64,000 nt of DNA from the NCBI GenBank assembly GCA_032191485.1, contig JAVDOI010000016.1:8466270-8530269 (forward strand), written 5' to 3'. The stretch comes from Leptoclinus maculatus (taxonomy: Eukaryota; Chordata; Actinopteri; Perciformes; Stichaeidae). Positions 1 through 36,530 of this stretch are shown here, piece by piece. Made by a program: the position numbers and the translations under genes. Numbering within the stretch: position 1 is the stretch's first letter; every line of letters starts with the position of its first letter. The notes beneath the pieces were generated by a model. The model was not told the DNA's origin and did no database searches. It was given only the letters and a program-made list of their open reading frames with translations.

Positions 1-690
1 GTTAAATTATCATCAATGTGTGATTTCTTTGTCTGCAACAGAATCTATTCTGAATTAGGAGACGAGCACTAGTTTCTCTGTTGCTGCCATGACCGCACGT
101 TTAATGAGCAGAGCTGTTGGTGAGAGAATTTTAAGGAAATCAAGTTGAAATTTGCTTTATCTTTAAAAAACTGCTTTGGACTGAACTTCTCTTTGTTATA
201 AGGCTGCCACCTAGTGTTCAGTACCCTACATTACTTTTCTTTTTTGATGCATTTATTTACGGCTGTACTTAATGTTTTTTACATTAATCTTTGTGATGTA
301 TGTTATAATGGGTAATTCCTTCGTCTTAATTTATTTGTGATAAACCTATACCATCAGGTGTATGCTCTTCCTTTTTATTTTCTTTAACAGTTTATATGGA
401 CTAATAAATAAAAAAATAGGTATAATAGCAAAATTATTTCCAGATTTTTATTAGTAGTCCACACAGGGAATTTTGTTACTCAACATTTACAATGAAGTAC
501 ATTTTTGGGTCCTCAAATTCAAAATACATGGTCATATTTAACATAACTTTACATTGTGCTTGAGCAATTCATTTTTACCTGTGTCTAGAACATTGCATGT
601 GTTACTATTGTATAAAATTACGTATAAAACATTCCCAAAATAATTAGCAGTAAAAATGGAGGTCGCGTTTATGGTACATTTTTAAGAAAA
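1..690. other. Intergenic, AT-rich; possible tail of an upstream transcript
   Basis: No coding frame or conserved motif is recognised here. An AATAAA at 403-408 sits in an AT-rich stretch and could be the polyadenylation signal of a plus-strand gene ending just outside the window. In human the gene upstream of SAR1A is PPA1 on the same strand, but no PPA1 coding sequence is visible, so that identity is only inferred from synteny. Confidence 0.3.
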
Positions 691-699
691 CCATTACCG

Positions 700-850
700 G
701 CATGAGCCCCGCCTCCCGCGCGCTCTACATGCCATCCTAGTGACGTATTTCCGGCTAACTGTCAAAGCCGTAGGGTACATGACAGTCGACGGGACAGGTT
801 GGACCAAAAACCAACTGACGGGCAGTTCATAAATACGACAGACAAAGGTA
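700..850 (+). promoter_or_regulatory. sar1a: Promoter and 5' untranslated exon of sar1a
   Basis: A GC-rich island in AT-rich surroundings carries a GC box (about 706-716), a CRE/ATF-like TGACGTA (741-747) and an adjacent ETS-like TTTCCGG (748-754), the usual arrangement of a TATA-less housekeeping promoter. A donor AAAG|GTAATT at 847/848 fits the end of a noncoding first exon. It would splice to an acceptor at 1966-1967, 13 bases before the sar1a start codon. The transcription start was not determined. Confidence 0.5.
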
Positions 851-1443
851 ATTCCCCCAATTTATATGTCAAGCTGACGTTGTTTCAGTCTCTGCGTTTT
901 AAGTGTAGTTTTCTGCTTGTTGAAGCACTTTCCTGACATTATGAAGGTTTAGTTCAGCGAGTCATTGCACATCTCTTTGCGCGTATGTTGTTTACTAAAT
1001 GTATCATTGTTTACTGTATGACAACTGGTGTCGCCACTACGAGCTTCACGTGATAAGCCAAACTGTGCCAGTAAAATCGCTGAAACTAACATTTCCGAGG
1101 AGTCCAGTCATGACTTGTGTGGCCTGTTTTATGTTGTAATACATTTATATTTGTTTTGTAATACTGGTTTGAGATTTGCACGAAATCCTGGTGCGATTTC
1201 ATGAATACCGACATTATAGAGGGTTACCTGAAGTACACGCTGCCTGTTGTGTTTCAGTGTTTATTCCGTAGACGTTGGATTAAATGTCATACTTTATAAA
1301 TGGAAGTTTGGTGTTTACAAAAGGACCCAATACTGAAACTCTGCATGATAAGTAATCAACAGTTGGGTATTTTGCCGAAGCCTTCGTCACTGAAGGCCTC
1401 ACTATTCATTACAACAAGCACATCAAGTCTCATATAGAGTGAC

Positions 1444-1445
<2 letters not shown>

Positions 1446-1475
<30 letters not shown>
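1446..1475. repeat. (GT)n microsatellite
   Basis: Fifteen or so GT units in the first intron of sar1a. Confidence 0.95.
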
Positions 1476-1476
<1 letters not shown>

Positions 1477-1980
1477 TGTGAGTGAGAGGGGGAAGCAGGG
1501 GGCGACTGCCGAGATCAAGTGTCCTTGCCACAACCCGTCATAAAAATAGTCAAAGGAAGATCAGTGTAACTTAGTGAGACTGCTCTGAGAAACAAACTAT
1601 CTAAAAATCTGTTGAAGCCTGTTTGTGGTTTAGTTTGCCCTCCTTTCCTTTGTGCTTTAAAGCTTGTGTGATTATGCAGAGCTTATACATACCGGCAGAG
1701 TAATCCAGAGTCGGGAATAATGATTAACAATGAGCTTCAGTGCTAGATTCTGTCATTTTGCAACGCTACATGCTATACTTATTTTCTAGCTCATTCTGTC
1801 TTGATGTGCTGTGTTTATGGGACTTGTTTTCATCTTCTCATGTATGCTTATGAGGGGAGAGGAGGCTCGGTTAAGGTCGGACATGGCATTTGAACTAATC
1901 ACTGTCCTGGGCTGTGTTCTTCATTAATGTGCTATAATGAATCATTTCAGTGATTTCTGTATTACAGGCAGTCCAGAGAA

Positions 1981-3468
1981 ATGTCTTTTATTTTTGACTG
2001 GATCTACAAGAGCTTCAGCAGTGTCTTGCAACTATTAGGTAAAGTACTGCATATACTGCACATATACTAATACTATATTCTAGCCTTAAGCACCAGAACT
2101 TTGTCGTCATGTAAAATAAATTGACAGACCCAAATTAAAATGGCTGTAGCTCATGAACCACACTGAATGTCCATAGAGCAAACTTCCCAACGTTGTCAGA
2201 AACATCATATGTTTGTCATTTTTAAATAACTGTCTGTCCCTTGGTCAGTAGAGGTCAATGTGTACAAACATAGATGTTGTAGAATTCCCACGTAGGGCCT
2301 CCCTGTCCTCCTCCTTCAGCTTACAGTGATCTTATTTAAAATGAATATGGTTTGTTTTCTTTGTATCCTCAGGGTTGTACAAGAAGAGTGGCAAGCTAGT
2401 GTTCCTCGGACTAGACAATGCTGGAAAAACTACACTCCTGCACATGCTCAGAGACGACCGGCTGGGACAACACGTGCCAACGCTGCATCCAAGTACATTC
2501 AGCGATTTGACATGCCGCCAGTTCTGCAGTCAGTTTTGTTCCATCGCTTGTCTAAAGTCAGTGCTTTCCCTCTGTCCTCAGCATCCGAGGAGCTGACCAT
2601 AGCTGGGATGACTTTTACAACGTTTGACCTGGGAGGTCATGTACAAGGTAGGAATAAGAAAGATGCAGTTTGATGCCCTGGCAGCTGTGTGCACGTACAT
2701 GCTGACATTGTGTCACTCTCGCAGCACGAAGGATCTGGAAGAACTACCTCCCGGCCATAAACGGTGTAGTCTACATGGTGGATTGTGCAGACCATGAGCG
2801 ACTAGAAGAGGCTAAAGTTGAACTGGATGTAAGTTCATTTTATTGGTTTCACCTGTATACGACGCTCAACGCAATTCTCTTTGGTGTATATTTGAACCCT
2901 TTCTGTCCGCAGGCCCTGTTGACGGATGAAACCATCTCAAACGTCCCGGTTCTCATCCTGGGGAATAAGATAGACCGCCCCGAGGCCATCAGTGAGGATG
3001 GCCTCAGAGGAATCTTTGGCCTTCATGGACACACAACTGGAAAGGTAATCCACACATGAGGGATTATGTTGGAAAGCAGTAGAAACACTAAAACAGCATA
3101 TTTCCTACAGTTACTCCTTTCTCTGATATGACTTCAATAAATAGCACGTTTGTGTCCATGCTGCCTGGTCGTTCAAGGACATTTTCACTGAATAATAACA
3201 GTGTGCTTCACAAATCTCGCATTGCCAGATCATACCTCCCTTTCAGCACAGAAAAAAAGTGTTATTTTTTGGGTTACCAGGTTTAGGATATCGTACATGT
3301 TCTCGGTCCATGGTAAAGTAGGTTGAAATGTGTCCTTTTGTTTCTTTTCAGGGCAAAGTGTCACTGAAGGAGCTGAATTTGAGGCCAATGGAGGTTTACA
3401 TGTGTAGTGTGCTGAAGAGACAAGGATATGGAGACGGTTTCCGCTGGCTATCCCAGTATATTGACTGA
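1981..3468 (+). CDS. sar1a: Small COPII GTPase Sar1 (SAR1A-type)
   Basis: Sar1 switches on COPII coat assembly at ER exit sites: the GTP form inserts its N-terminal amphipathic helix in the membrane and recruits Sec23/24. Six coding exons join in frame: 1981-2038, 2373-2492, 2582-2647, 2725-2828, 2913-3044, 3352-3468. They give 198 residues, the exact family length, starting MSFIFDWIYK and ending WLSQYID. Visible motifs are the P-loop GLDNAGKT (32-39), DLGGH with the GTPase histidine near 79, and NKID (about 134-137). Residues are mixed between the mammalian paralogues: GGHVQ, HERL and RPEAI look like SAR1B, while the WLSQYID end looks like SAR1A. The next gene, tysnd1, is the neighbour of human SAR1A, so SAR1A orthology is chosen on synteny. 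Identification as Sar1 is secure; the a/b choice is less so. Confidence 0.95.
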
Positions 3469-5130
3469 TTCATGCTCTTTTAACAAACCCCATTCACCAT
3501 GCTACCTGCACACAGAAAGACATGTTCCACTAAAAAAAAAAAACACCTGCCATGGAGATATTTTGTTACCTATACCATATTTAAGACTTGAACTGTGCCA
3601 GTAGGAAATGTGTTACGAGTGTTTTGTGTTAATATACTTTATATTCTTCACGAGTTCAAAGAAATCTATATCAATCATACCACGGTGAGTCAAAGATTAA
3701 GTAATGAATCATGCGTCTGTATTGTTCAGATTGAGTGTGGAGAATAATCTTCATGGTGTGGGTTCTACCTTTACGTAAAGCCTGTAGAGAATTCTGTCTG
3801 CCATATAGAACATGTCGTCGTTGTGAACCAGTTTCTGACCCGGGTTTATTTTTAGATGCCGGTGTAGACTTACAGTGAAGGTCAATTTAGTTAACATTTT
3901 GAGTTTGAGGTTACTTTGATTGAGAGTGAATATTATAATTATATCTTTATGTTTACCCTACTTATTTCAAACTAATGGGAATCTTGAAGAACCGTAAGAT
4001 TTTTCATCCAAGAAAACAGTTTTTCTGGAAAGTGCTGCAGAGATTTGGTGCCATATTTGTTAATAAGAAAAGTGTTAAGACAGGAGCCTGCTACCTCCAA
4101 GGATACGGACAGTTCTACTGATTTCATGTTTTTTCTAATTGTTTAAGGGTTTACAACTGCAGGCCAATTATATGAATGTGACCACAAGTGCATTAACTGA
4201 CATTTTGCTGTGATGAGCTTTATTAGCACAGAACAGTGTCTAATAATTGCAGTATATGTAAACTGCATAAGCACAGCCAGGTGATGTGGTGGATGCCAAA
4301 CTACCGGTTTTCATGATAGTTTATTGCTGTGAAACAACTCGAGTACTTTGTGACTATAGTGGCTGCTCAAAACATGCAGTGATATTATGAGAGTACTTGG
4401 GTGGTGCATATAAATAGGGAACGCAAAATATATGCATGAAATTACCTCTTAGTGCAATATTATACATTATTTTGTATATAAGCTCTTATTTATATTTTGC
4501 AATAAAAATGTGGCCTGCCTTATGTTACATCAAGCCTTGAGCTCTGACGTAATGTATCCGTTACAAAAGGCAGGTCATATTGTTATTTAACGTGTGAAGT
4601 TTGAGCCCAATAAATATTTTTGACAATCCTATAAATCTTTCTTGTCTTGCAAATTTGTATCTATTTTGTCAAATGTATTACTACACCATAATATCATTAT
4701 TATTATGGTCGAACTAGTGTTAAGATACTGTTATTACAAATGTAAAAAATGCTTAAAATCTACTGCTAATAAATAATTAAACATCTAACCCAACTAAACT
4801 AAAATTCCTATAAAAGGAAACCTATATTGTACAGTGTTTGCAGTATAATCTAACATGCACGAGCTGTACAGCTGATCTAAAAGTAATCCGTCATTTTGGT
4901 TAATATACTGGTCTATTTTAATTTATGCGGTTTGTTGCTTTCTTAAAAAATAAAAAAAAAACAGGCAGCAATTATTTCACTTTTTTGCCATTAAAACGCC
5001 GAATTTGAGATATTACAGTTAATTAAAAGGCAATTTAGGATACCTTTCAAACATTAATTTTATCAAATGATCCCCAAAACATTAAAATAACTAAAAGCTA
5101 GGCTACAATGTAGCACAATAAACTATGTTC
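3469..5130 (+). other. sar1a 3'UTR and intergenic DNA
   Basis: This is the AT-rich trailer of sar1a. Candidate polyadenylation signals AATAAA lie at 4501-4506 and 4609-4614, the second followed by T-rich sequence, which would give a 3'UTR of about 1.1 kb. Beyond that the sequence is AT-rich with nothing recognisable until the tysnd1 promoter. Confidence 0.55.
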
Positions 5131-5139
5131 CCGCCTCCT

Positions 5140-5345
5140 TATCTCCCATTGGCTCAGAGCTTTACCCATCAATATTTGGACCAATCACATTACTCTGTGA
5201 GTGTTGGTTCTTTTCTCGTGGACCAATGAGACTCAAACAGGAAGCTAGACGACATAATCCAGGCTATGAAAACACTACTGTTGATAGCGATAGAATCTAG
5301 TTAAAGTTTAAACTCGGAGTCAGTTTGCTACACCACTACAGTATG
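5140..5345 (+). promoter_or_regulatory. tysnd1: tysnd1 promoter with three CCAAT boxes
   Basis: Three NF-Y type boxes lie within 80 bases: ATTGG at 5148-5152 (reverse), CCAAT at 5181-5185 and CCAAT at 5223-5227. They sit 200-280 bases upstream of the tysnd1 start. No TATA box is evident. The start site of transcription is not resolved. Confidence 0.5.
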
Positions 5346-5428
5346 GAGCCTTGTGTAACCACTGGAGTCTGTGCAGAACGAGTGTTCGAGTCACTTATGC
5401 AGTAGCGTGGTTAAAGTCCACATGCAGC

Positions 5429-7625
5429 ATGGAGGTACAGGAGGTGGAGAAGTGTTGCTGTGTCGTCCAGGTGTTTGAGGCTTTTTCAGCAAAGAAACCC
5501 GTGAGCTGCAGCGGAGTTATCGTCCACCGTCAGTCCGGTACAGTGCTATGCACCGGCGTCCCGTTTTCCCGTTTTACCACCGACAAAGATTCCCTCTCCT
5601 CGGACCACGGGTTCCTGTCGCCGCACAGCTTCAGCGAAAAACTTAAAATCCGCGTCAGCTTGTCCTCACCTTCCCGGAGCAAAACAACACCTCACCGGGA
5701 GGTCGCGGCCGAGCTGCTGATGCTGGTGAACTGTCTGGAGTTCGAGCGGGCTTTCCAGGCAGTTTTCCAAGAGGCGGACAAGTGGCGTTTCCACGTGGAC
5801 GAGGAGGACGAGGAGCTGATCGCAGACGCGAAGTCCCTCAGCTGGTTCGCTGTGCTCAAGCTAAGCGTGGCGGAAGACAGCGGCCCGAATGCGGGGACCA
5901 TACCCTGGCAGAGCGGCTCGTCTGTCCGTAAAGGCTGCCCGGTTGTTGCGTGCGGCTCACCTTTCGGCTCCCTCTGCTTGGACCTCTTCGGCAGCAGCCT
6001 CAGCAGGGGCATCGTCAGCAACCTGTCCGGGGAGGACAACGCCGTCATCCTCACAGACGCCCGCTGCTTGCCGGGCACAGAGGGCGGAGGGTTGTTCGCG
6101 GTGAAAGCCCCGGACAACGTGCGTCTCCTCGGACTGATCGTGTCTCCGTTTGGTTGGAAGGCGAACGAGTGGATAGGCCTCACGCTGGTCTGCTCGGTCC
6201 ACTCGATCTTCATTAACATCATCCGCTGCACGAGAGGTCAAGATCCACTCCGAGGTGTTTGGCCCCACCCGGGAGAGGCGGACCTTCTCGTGTCCGCCGC
6301 GGCCCACGAGACCAGAGCTGTGAAATGCCCCACTGTGTGCTTCGTGGACAGCGGACTGTTCTGGGGCTCAGGGGTGGTCGTCGCCCCTCGGCTGGTTGTG
6401 ACCTGCCGCCACGTCGTCAACGGGAAGTCGACAGTCAACCTGAAGTTCCATCACAGGGACAGGTGACAGCCTTTTAAATGTGGGCTGTCAGGTAGCCCAA
6501 AAAACTAACTAAAACCTGTTTTAATGGAACCTTCTCAAATCTAAACACTTTGACTATAGCAGGAAAGCCACAGGTGGAACTAATAACCCTAACGATGGCT
6601 CAGTCACATCTGTCACATCAGAAAGTTTATTTTAACTTTATTAACAAAAGCACACCAGAGCGTGACATTCCTTTTCACATTTCAGGGCCTTTCAACAGGC
6701 TGTAATGTTTCTGATTTGGTACAAACAATGCAGAATATGTAACGCTTGCTGTTTGTTTGGGCCACTTCTGTTTCACAGAGTCCATGATGTCGTGGGTGAT
6801 GTGCTGTTTGCCACCAAAGCCTCCTCATCCTATGATTTGGCTTTGGTGCAGCTGAGGGACTCCGTCACAGAGGCTGTGGTCCCATGCATGGCTCAGAGTT
6901 ACAGTCCAGGTTTGATTTCAGTCTTGTTTAGTCAAAATAGTTGTTTTTTGGGAGTAACATCTAGATTTACAGTCAGTGCCAGAAGAGATCGGTCTCTGTC
7001 TAAACTGTTATAAGACTGATGTTCAGCTTGGTTTGCCTGCCTGCAGGGGAATCTGTACTTGTGGTGGGATATGGTGGCTTGGGCCGGAGATGTGGTCCGT
7101 CCCTGACCTGTGGTGTCCTCTCCAAAACCATCAGCTGGAATGACCAGCCTGTGATGCTTCAGACCACTTGTGCGGTACAAGCCGGGACCAGCGGGGGTGC
7201 TGTGGTGCGGACACGCTCAGGAGAGCTGCTGGGTAAGAAACCCTGCAACTACAAAATCCTGTACTCCTTTTGATCAGTGGGGGGCACATGATGACCGTAG
7301 AAAACCATACTGTAACAATGCACCCCTGTGTAGAGAGAAGGCAGCTACACTCACCAGATCGCTCTTTCTGCACTGCTGTATATGCATTTTTAAGACTATA
7401 AGGATTATTTTCTGTTTTGCAGGTATCGTGTCCAGCAACACAAGGGACTTCGCTGCCAAAGTGACCTACCCGCACCTCAACTTTAGCATCCCAGTGAGCG
7501 TCTTCCAGGGATTGTTGCAGCATTTTCACCAGACAAAGGATGTTAATGTGTTCAGGGTGTTGGATAGCACAGAAAAAGAAGTCAGCACAGTGTGGCGGCT
7601 ACAGAGTGCACAAAGCAAACTATAA
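5429..7625 (+). CDS. tysnd1: Peroxisomal leader-peptide-processing protease (Tysnd1)
   Basis: Tysnd1 is a trypsin-like serine protease of the peroxisomal matrix. It removes PTS2 leader peptides and cleaves some PTS1 enzymes of beta-oxidation and plasmalogen synthesis. Four exons join in frame (5429-6462, 6779-6909, 7047-7232, 7423-7625) to 517 residues, a little shorter than human (566). The C-terminus is SKL, a classic PTS1 import signal. The triad is visible as His328 (TCRHVV), Asp364 (SYDLALV) and Ser437 (GTSGGAV). The gaps of 36 and 73 residues equal those I remember for the human enzyme (372/408/481). The start at 5429 (MEVQEVEKC) was chosen because family-like sequence begins there. An in-frame ATG at 5351 would add 26 residues with no family resemblance. 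The first coding exon holds the N-terminal protease-like region and is clearly GC-richer than the rest. Confidence 0.95.
6556..6605. repeat. Dispersed repeat fragment, copy A
   Basis: About 50 bases in tysnd1 intron 1 closely match 36478-36530 (shared core AGGTG-AACTAATAAC-TAACGA-GGCTC). Two related copies 30 kb apart indicate an interspersed element, probably a degraded short transposon. The family is not identified. Confidence 0.6.
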
Positions 7626-9297
7626 CTGAGGACCCCCGCAGCTTGAGATATGCTAGAGAAGAGGATTAGATGGTTGAATCAATATGGATTTTATGTACAC
7701 TCATATTAAATATTATAAATGATGTGTAATATTTTAAACTGTTGCAGTTTCATTCCTCACTTTGTTACAAAGACAGACACAAAGTCAAGTCTGAAGGAGT
7801 AAATGCAATTAAAATCATTAATTTATAATGTTGATACTCTCACCCAGAAGTATGCAGTAAACTGTGAAATATTGATGTTAAATTGACTTTAATACCTGCT
7901 GAGATAGTTTTATTATACTGTAATGTAATTCTATCAATAAAATTGTTTATTGTTGTGATATTTCGGTGTACTCTGGGTACATTTCTGTACACAATTGTCA
8001 CAAATTACCCACATAACTAAAATACCAGAGAAATTTAGAACGAGAGGGCTGAATAAAGCAGGATTTAATACCCATATTATTTCCTATGTAAATTCACAAA
8101 GCACCAGATAAAATAACGGGAGAAAAAGTGCATCAGGTTTCACCTATACCATTTACGCAATAATCATTTAACAGTTGCAATATGAAGAAAAGACATTACA
8201 CTTTGAATGTGTTTTAATTTAAATCTGGTTCTGTTACATATGGCTTGTTTTCCACCAAACGGGAGGAATAATCAGCATTACTTGCTGATAGGTTGCTGGA
8301 AATGATTGGTCCCTTTGGGTAGCCACAGACGTGCTGTCAGTATCAGGTATTCAGACATCTGTTGGCAGGCATGCCCACTCACAGCTAACACATTTACGGC
8401 TTCACCCACTGGGACATTACTGGATTTCCATTATCACCGAAATGTGAAACTGAGAAATTACATTTCAGAGGATTGGTTACTGTCAGTTTTTACAATGCGA
8501 AGACAAGTTCTCTTGGCCCGAGCTTCCAAGAATATGCATACACTGAATCTAACTGTAAGGTTTCTATTTCACTGTTCCCAGACTGAATAGTTCACAGTGG
8601 AGAGGCTTGAGCAATGTCCCGAGGGGGCAGAGGAGAGTTTTTCTGTAGGCATTGTGCTGTTAGAAGTGCTGATATGCAGACTGTATTTCATTTCTGCTGG
8701 TTTCCCGTAGCTATGAGCTACACTCCACTGCAGAGGGAGGGAAGGCAAGAGCAGAAGTCAGCTGACAATAAGATGTGCGCACACATAGATTTATGTCTTT
8801 GAAATGGTTGTTAAGATGGGCTGCATCATTATCTATTATGTTTGTTATTAATATTCATCTTTCAAGAATGTAATTTAACTTGTTTGAAAATGGTTAAGTT
8901 GATCACCTAACTGGTAGATTGTACTTGTAATAATAGCGATATTTTAAGAGTCAGTGTTTTAAGACTTGTTTAAATGAGGAAACCACAGATAAAAAATAAA
9001 ATAAAATACACATTTGGTCTGCTAAAAATGGTCAATGCCTGCTGAAAACCGCTATATCTATCTCTATTTATATATATGAACACACCCACACACACACACA
9101 ACCACACACACACTTATTGACGTCATTAGTTCCACCTGTGGTTTTCTTGCTATAAATAGTCAAAAGGTTTGCTGTGAGAAGGGTCCAGTAAACATGCTGC
9201 ACAACACCATTGCTGGTGCTAAAATTTGACAAGAAATGAAGAAAGAACAAATGCACAGACTTACATGTACGGCGGCCGGCTGGGCCACATAAACAAG
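7626..9297. other. Convergent intergenic region of tysnd1 and spock2
   Basis: The 3' ends of tysnd1 (+) and spock2 (-) face each other here. An AATAAA at 7936-7941 followed by a TG-rich stretch is the likely tysnd1 polyadenylation signal, for a 3'UTR of about 330 bases. The rest, to 9297, shows short chance frames and an impure (CA)n tract (9081-9113), and no gene. Confidence 0.5.
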
Positions 9298-10048
9298 TTT
9301 ATTTTATTTCAATTTTTTTTATTAAACACAATAATTGATCCACATTATGATACGATGTACACTTGTCAACTAAGCAGTATATTCTGCTAGTCTTTCATGG
9401 CATTGATAACAGGACTAATAGGTGACAATCTGTCTTCTGATACACACATTATGTACAAGCGAAAGAGTGATGCGTGAGAAACTTTTTTTTTCATTAAGTC
9501 ATGAATGACTACTGTCACATATGAGCCGAAGCAAATGACATGAGAACGGTAAAGTCAAAGGGTGCTTTTCAATATTCCAACGTGGCTTCCTCTCTTTATC
9601 GCCTGTTTCCTGCCTGAACTCAAAACTGTTTATCTAAATGTTGTTAATCTGCAGAAAGAAAAGATGAAAGAGGCCAATTTGGACTGTTGAAATGCACTCA
9701 AGTCTTTCTAAATTTTTCAATGCAAGCACATGACAAGGACCTGCAACTGCTTAAAGTCTCCACTATGCATCAGCTAAAACTGCTCAAAGATAGTTCAAAG
9801 GACTTACAACAGAAGAGAACAAAGATTCACAAGTATGAGGGACAAATTCTCTAGACCTATAATTAATAGTGATATGTCCCCTTCCCTTGCCTGTTTAAAG
9901 TACATCCTGTAACAATAAATACGGCCATAACATATGCATATTCCCTCTCCCAACCCGTGCAACCCTCTCCCTTCACTTTTTCATAAGCAAGTGTTGTTCT
10001 GAATGTGAGAGCTTCACCGCGTCCATCTCTTTGCAGGATCTGTGTGTT

Positions 10049-10079
<31 letters not shown>

Positions 10080-10123
10080 TCAGGACCATCAAGATGCTCT
10101 CGTAGAGAGCTTGGACTACACGT
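9298..10123 (-). other. spock2: spock2 3'UTR
   Basis: On the minus strand the spock2 stop codon is followed by about 820 bases with no competing gene, ending at overlapping AATAAA signals (9298-9303 and 9303-9308). It contains a GT/CA microsatellite at 10041-10080, only 45 bases beyond the stop codon. Its extent is inferred from the signals only. Confidence 0.5.
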
Positions 10124-35447
<25,324 letters not shown>

Positions 35448-35566
35448 GGTAGCGGACAAAAACACCTCGCGCACACCGGCTGTCGGCTTTCCTCTTCTGG
35501 GAGGGGGAGGATGCTGAGGCTGGATTGAAACTACCAGCTGATTAGCCTATAGGATGCTCCTTCTGC

Positions 35567-35610
<44 letters not shown>

Positions 35611-35620
35611 GAGAATTCAG
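35448..35620 (-). promoter_or_regulatory. spock2: spock2 5'UTR and proximal promoter region
   Basis: Upstream of the start codon on the minus strand is a short GC-richer stretch, then a (GA)n tract at 35571-35614. GA tracts just upstream of start sites are common in fish promoters. No TATA box or defined start site was found. Confidence 0.35.
35571..35614. repeat. (GA)n microsatellite
   Basis: About 21 GA units with a single interruption, 120-170 bases upstream of the spock2 start codon. Confidence 0.95.
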
Positions 35621-36477
35621 GGTAGGTCCTAGTGTCGTGTGACGGTATTTGGTGTGTTTATTTAAATATGTCACAGATTTATTTTTATTTTAATGTGGAG
35701 GTTGGTGTTTACATGCTGCACCTTCAAAAGTCACGTGACGCCCTGCACCCCCACTCATGGTTGCTCAGGTGGGACAGTTTGGTATGTGGGGCAGTCTGAA
35801 TTATGGGCTTTTTCCTTTTTCTCGGAATAATCATTTGGTCTTTGAGATGTCAGGAAATTGTGAAAAATACAGTCTCTCCAGTTAAAAAAAACCCCTATCA
35901 TATAAGACTTAAAGATTGTAAGAAAAAAGATTGACTAAAATAATAAACCATGATGTTGATTATATTAATTTTCTGATAATCAACCAATCTAGTCTGAATT
36001 AAAAAAAAAAAAAGCAATATATTCCATTATATTGTTTTGTGTTGTGTATCTGTAACATTTATTTTGAATTACAATATTTTACTAAATAATTAACGGTCAC
36101 TTACTAGCTTATTCCAGGCCTTTCAACCACATCACTTGGTCTTCATCGGTGGATGGAATTTGCTCAGTCGTCATGGAGATGGACGTGCCGACACTGCTGT
36201 TCAGATTTCATCCACAGCAATTAAATAATTTTATGTTAATCAATATGCAGATTCAACTAACAACTGCATTTACGTTTTAATTTCAAAGTTGTCCGTGAAT
36301 ACCAGACATAATATGTAAAACTTATTGATTTATTTATTGTAACTTTATCTAAAGAGCTTTATGTTTGATGTGTATAATTCACAGTCCCTGACTCTTCGAT
36401 GAGGTCAGACCAGTTAAAAATCCTTGTTTCATGAATGGCCTCTGAAATAGTCCTAGAAACTAGTTCCCAGCAGACGT

Positions 36478-36530
36478 CATAGCAGGAAAAGCACAGGTGC
36501 AACTAATAACATTAACGAGGGCTCTGTCCC
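36478..36530. repeat. Dispersed repeat fragment, copy B
   Basis: Matches 6556-6605 over about 50 bases with a few differences, same orientation. Sequence continuing to about 36600 probably belongs to the same element. Confidence 0.6.

Noticed and set aside
5692..6231. 179-codon minus-strand frame opposite tysnd1 exon 1
   Set aside because: Shadow of GC-rich coding sequence; tysnd1 on the plus strand is strongly supported.
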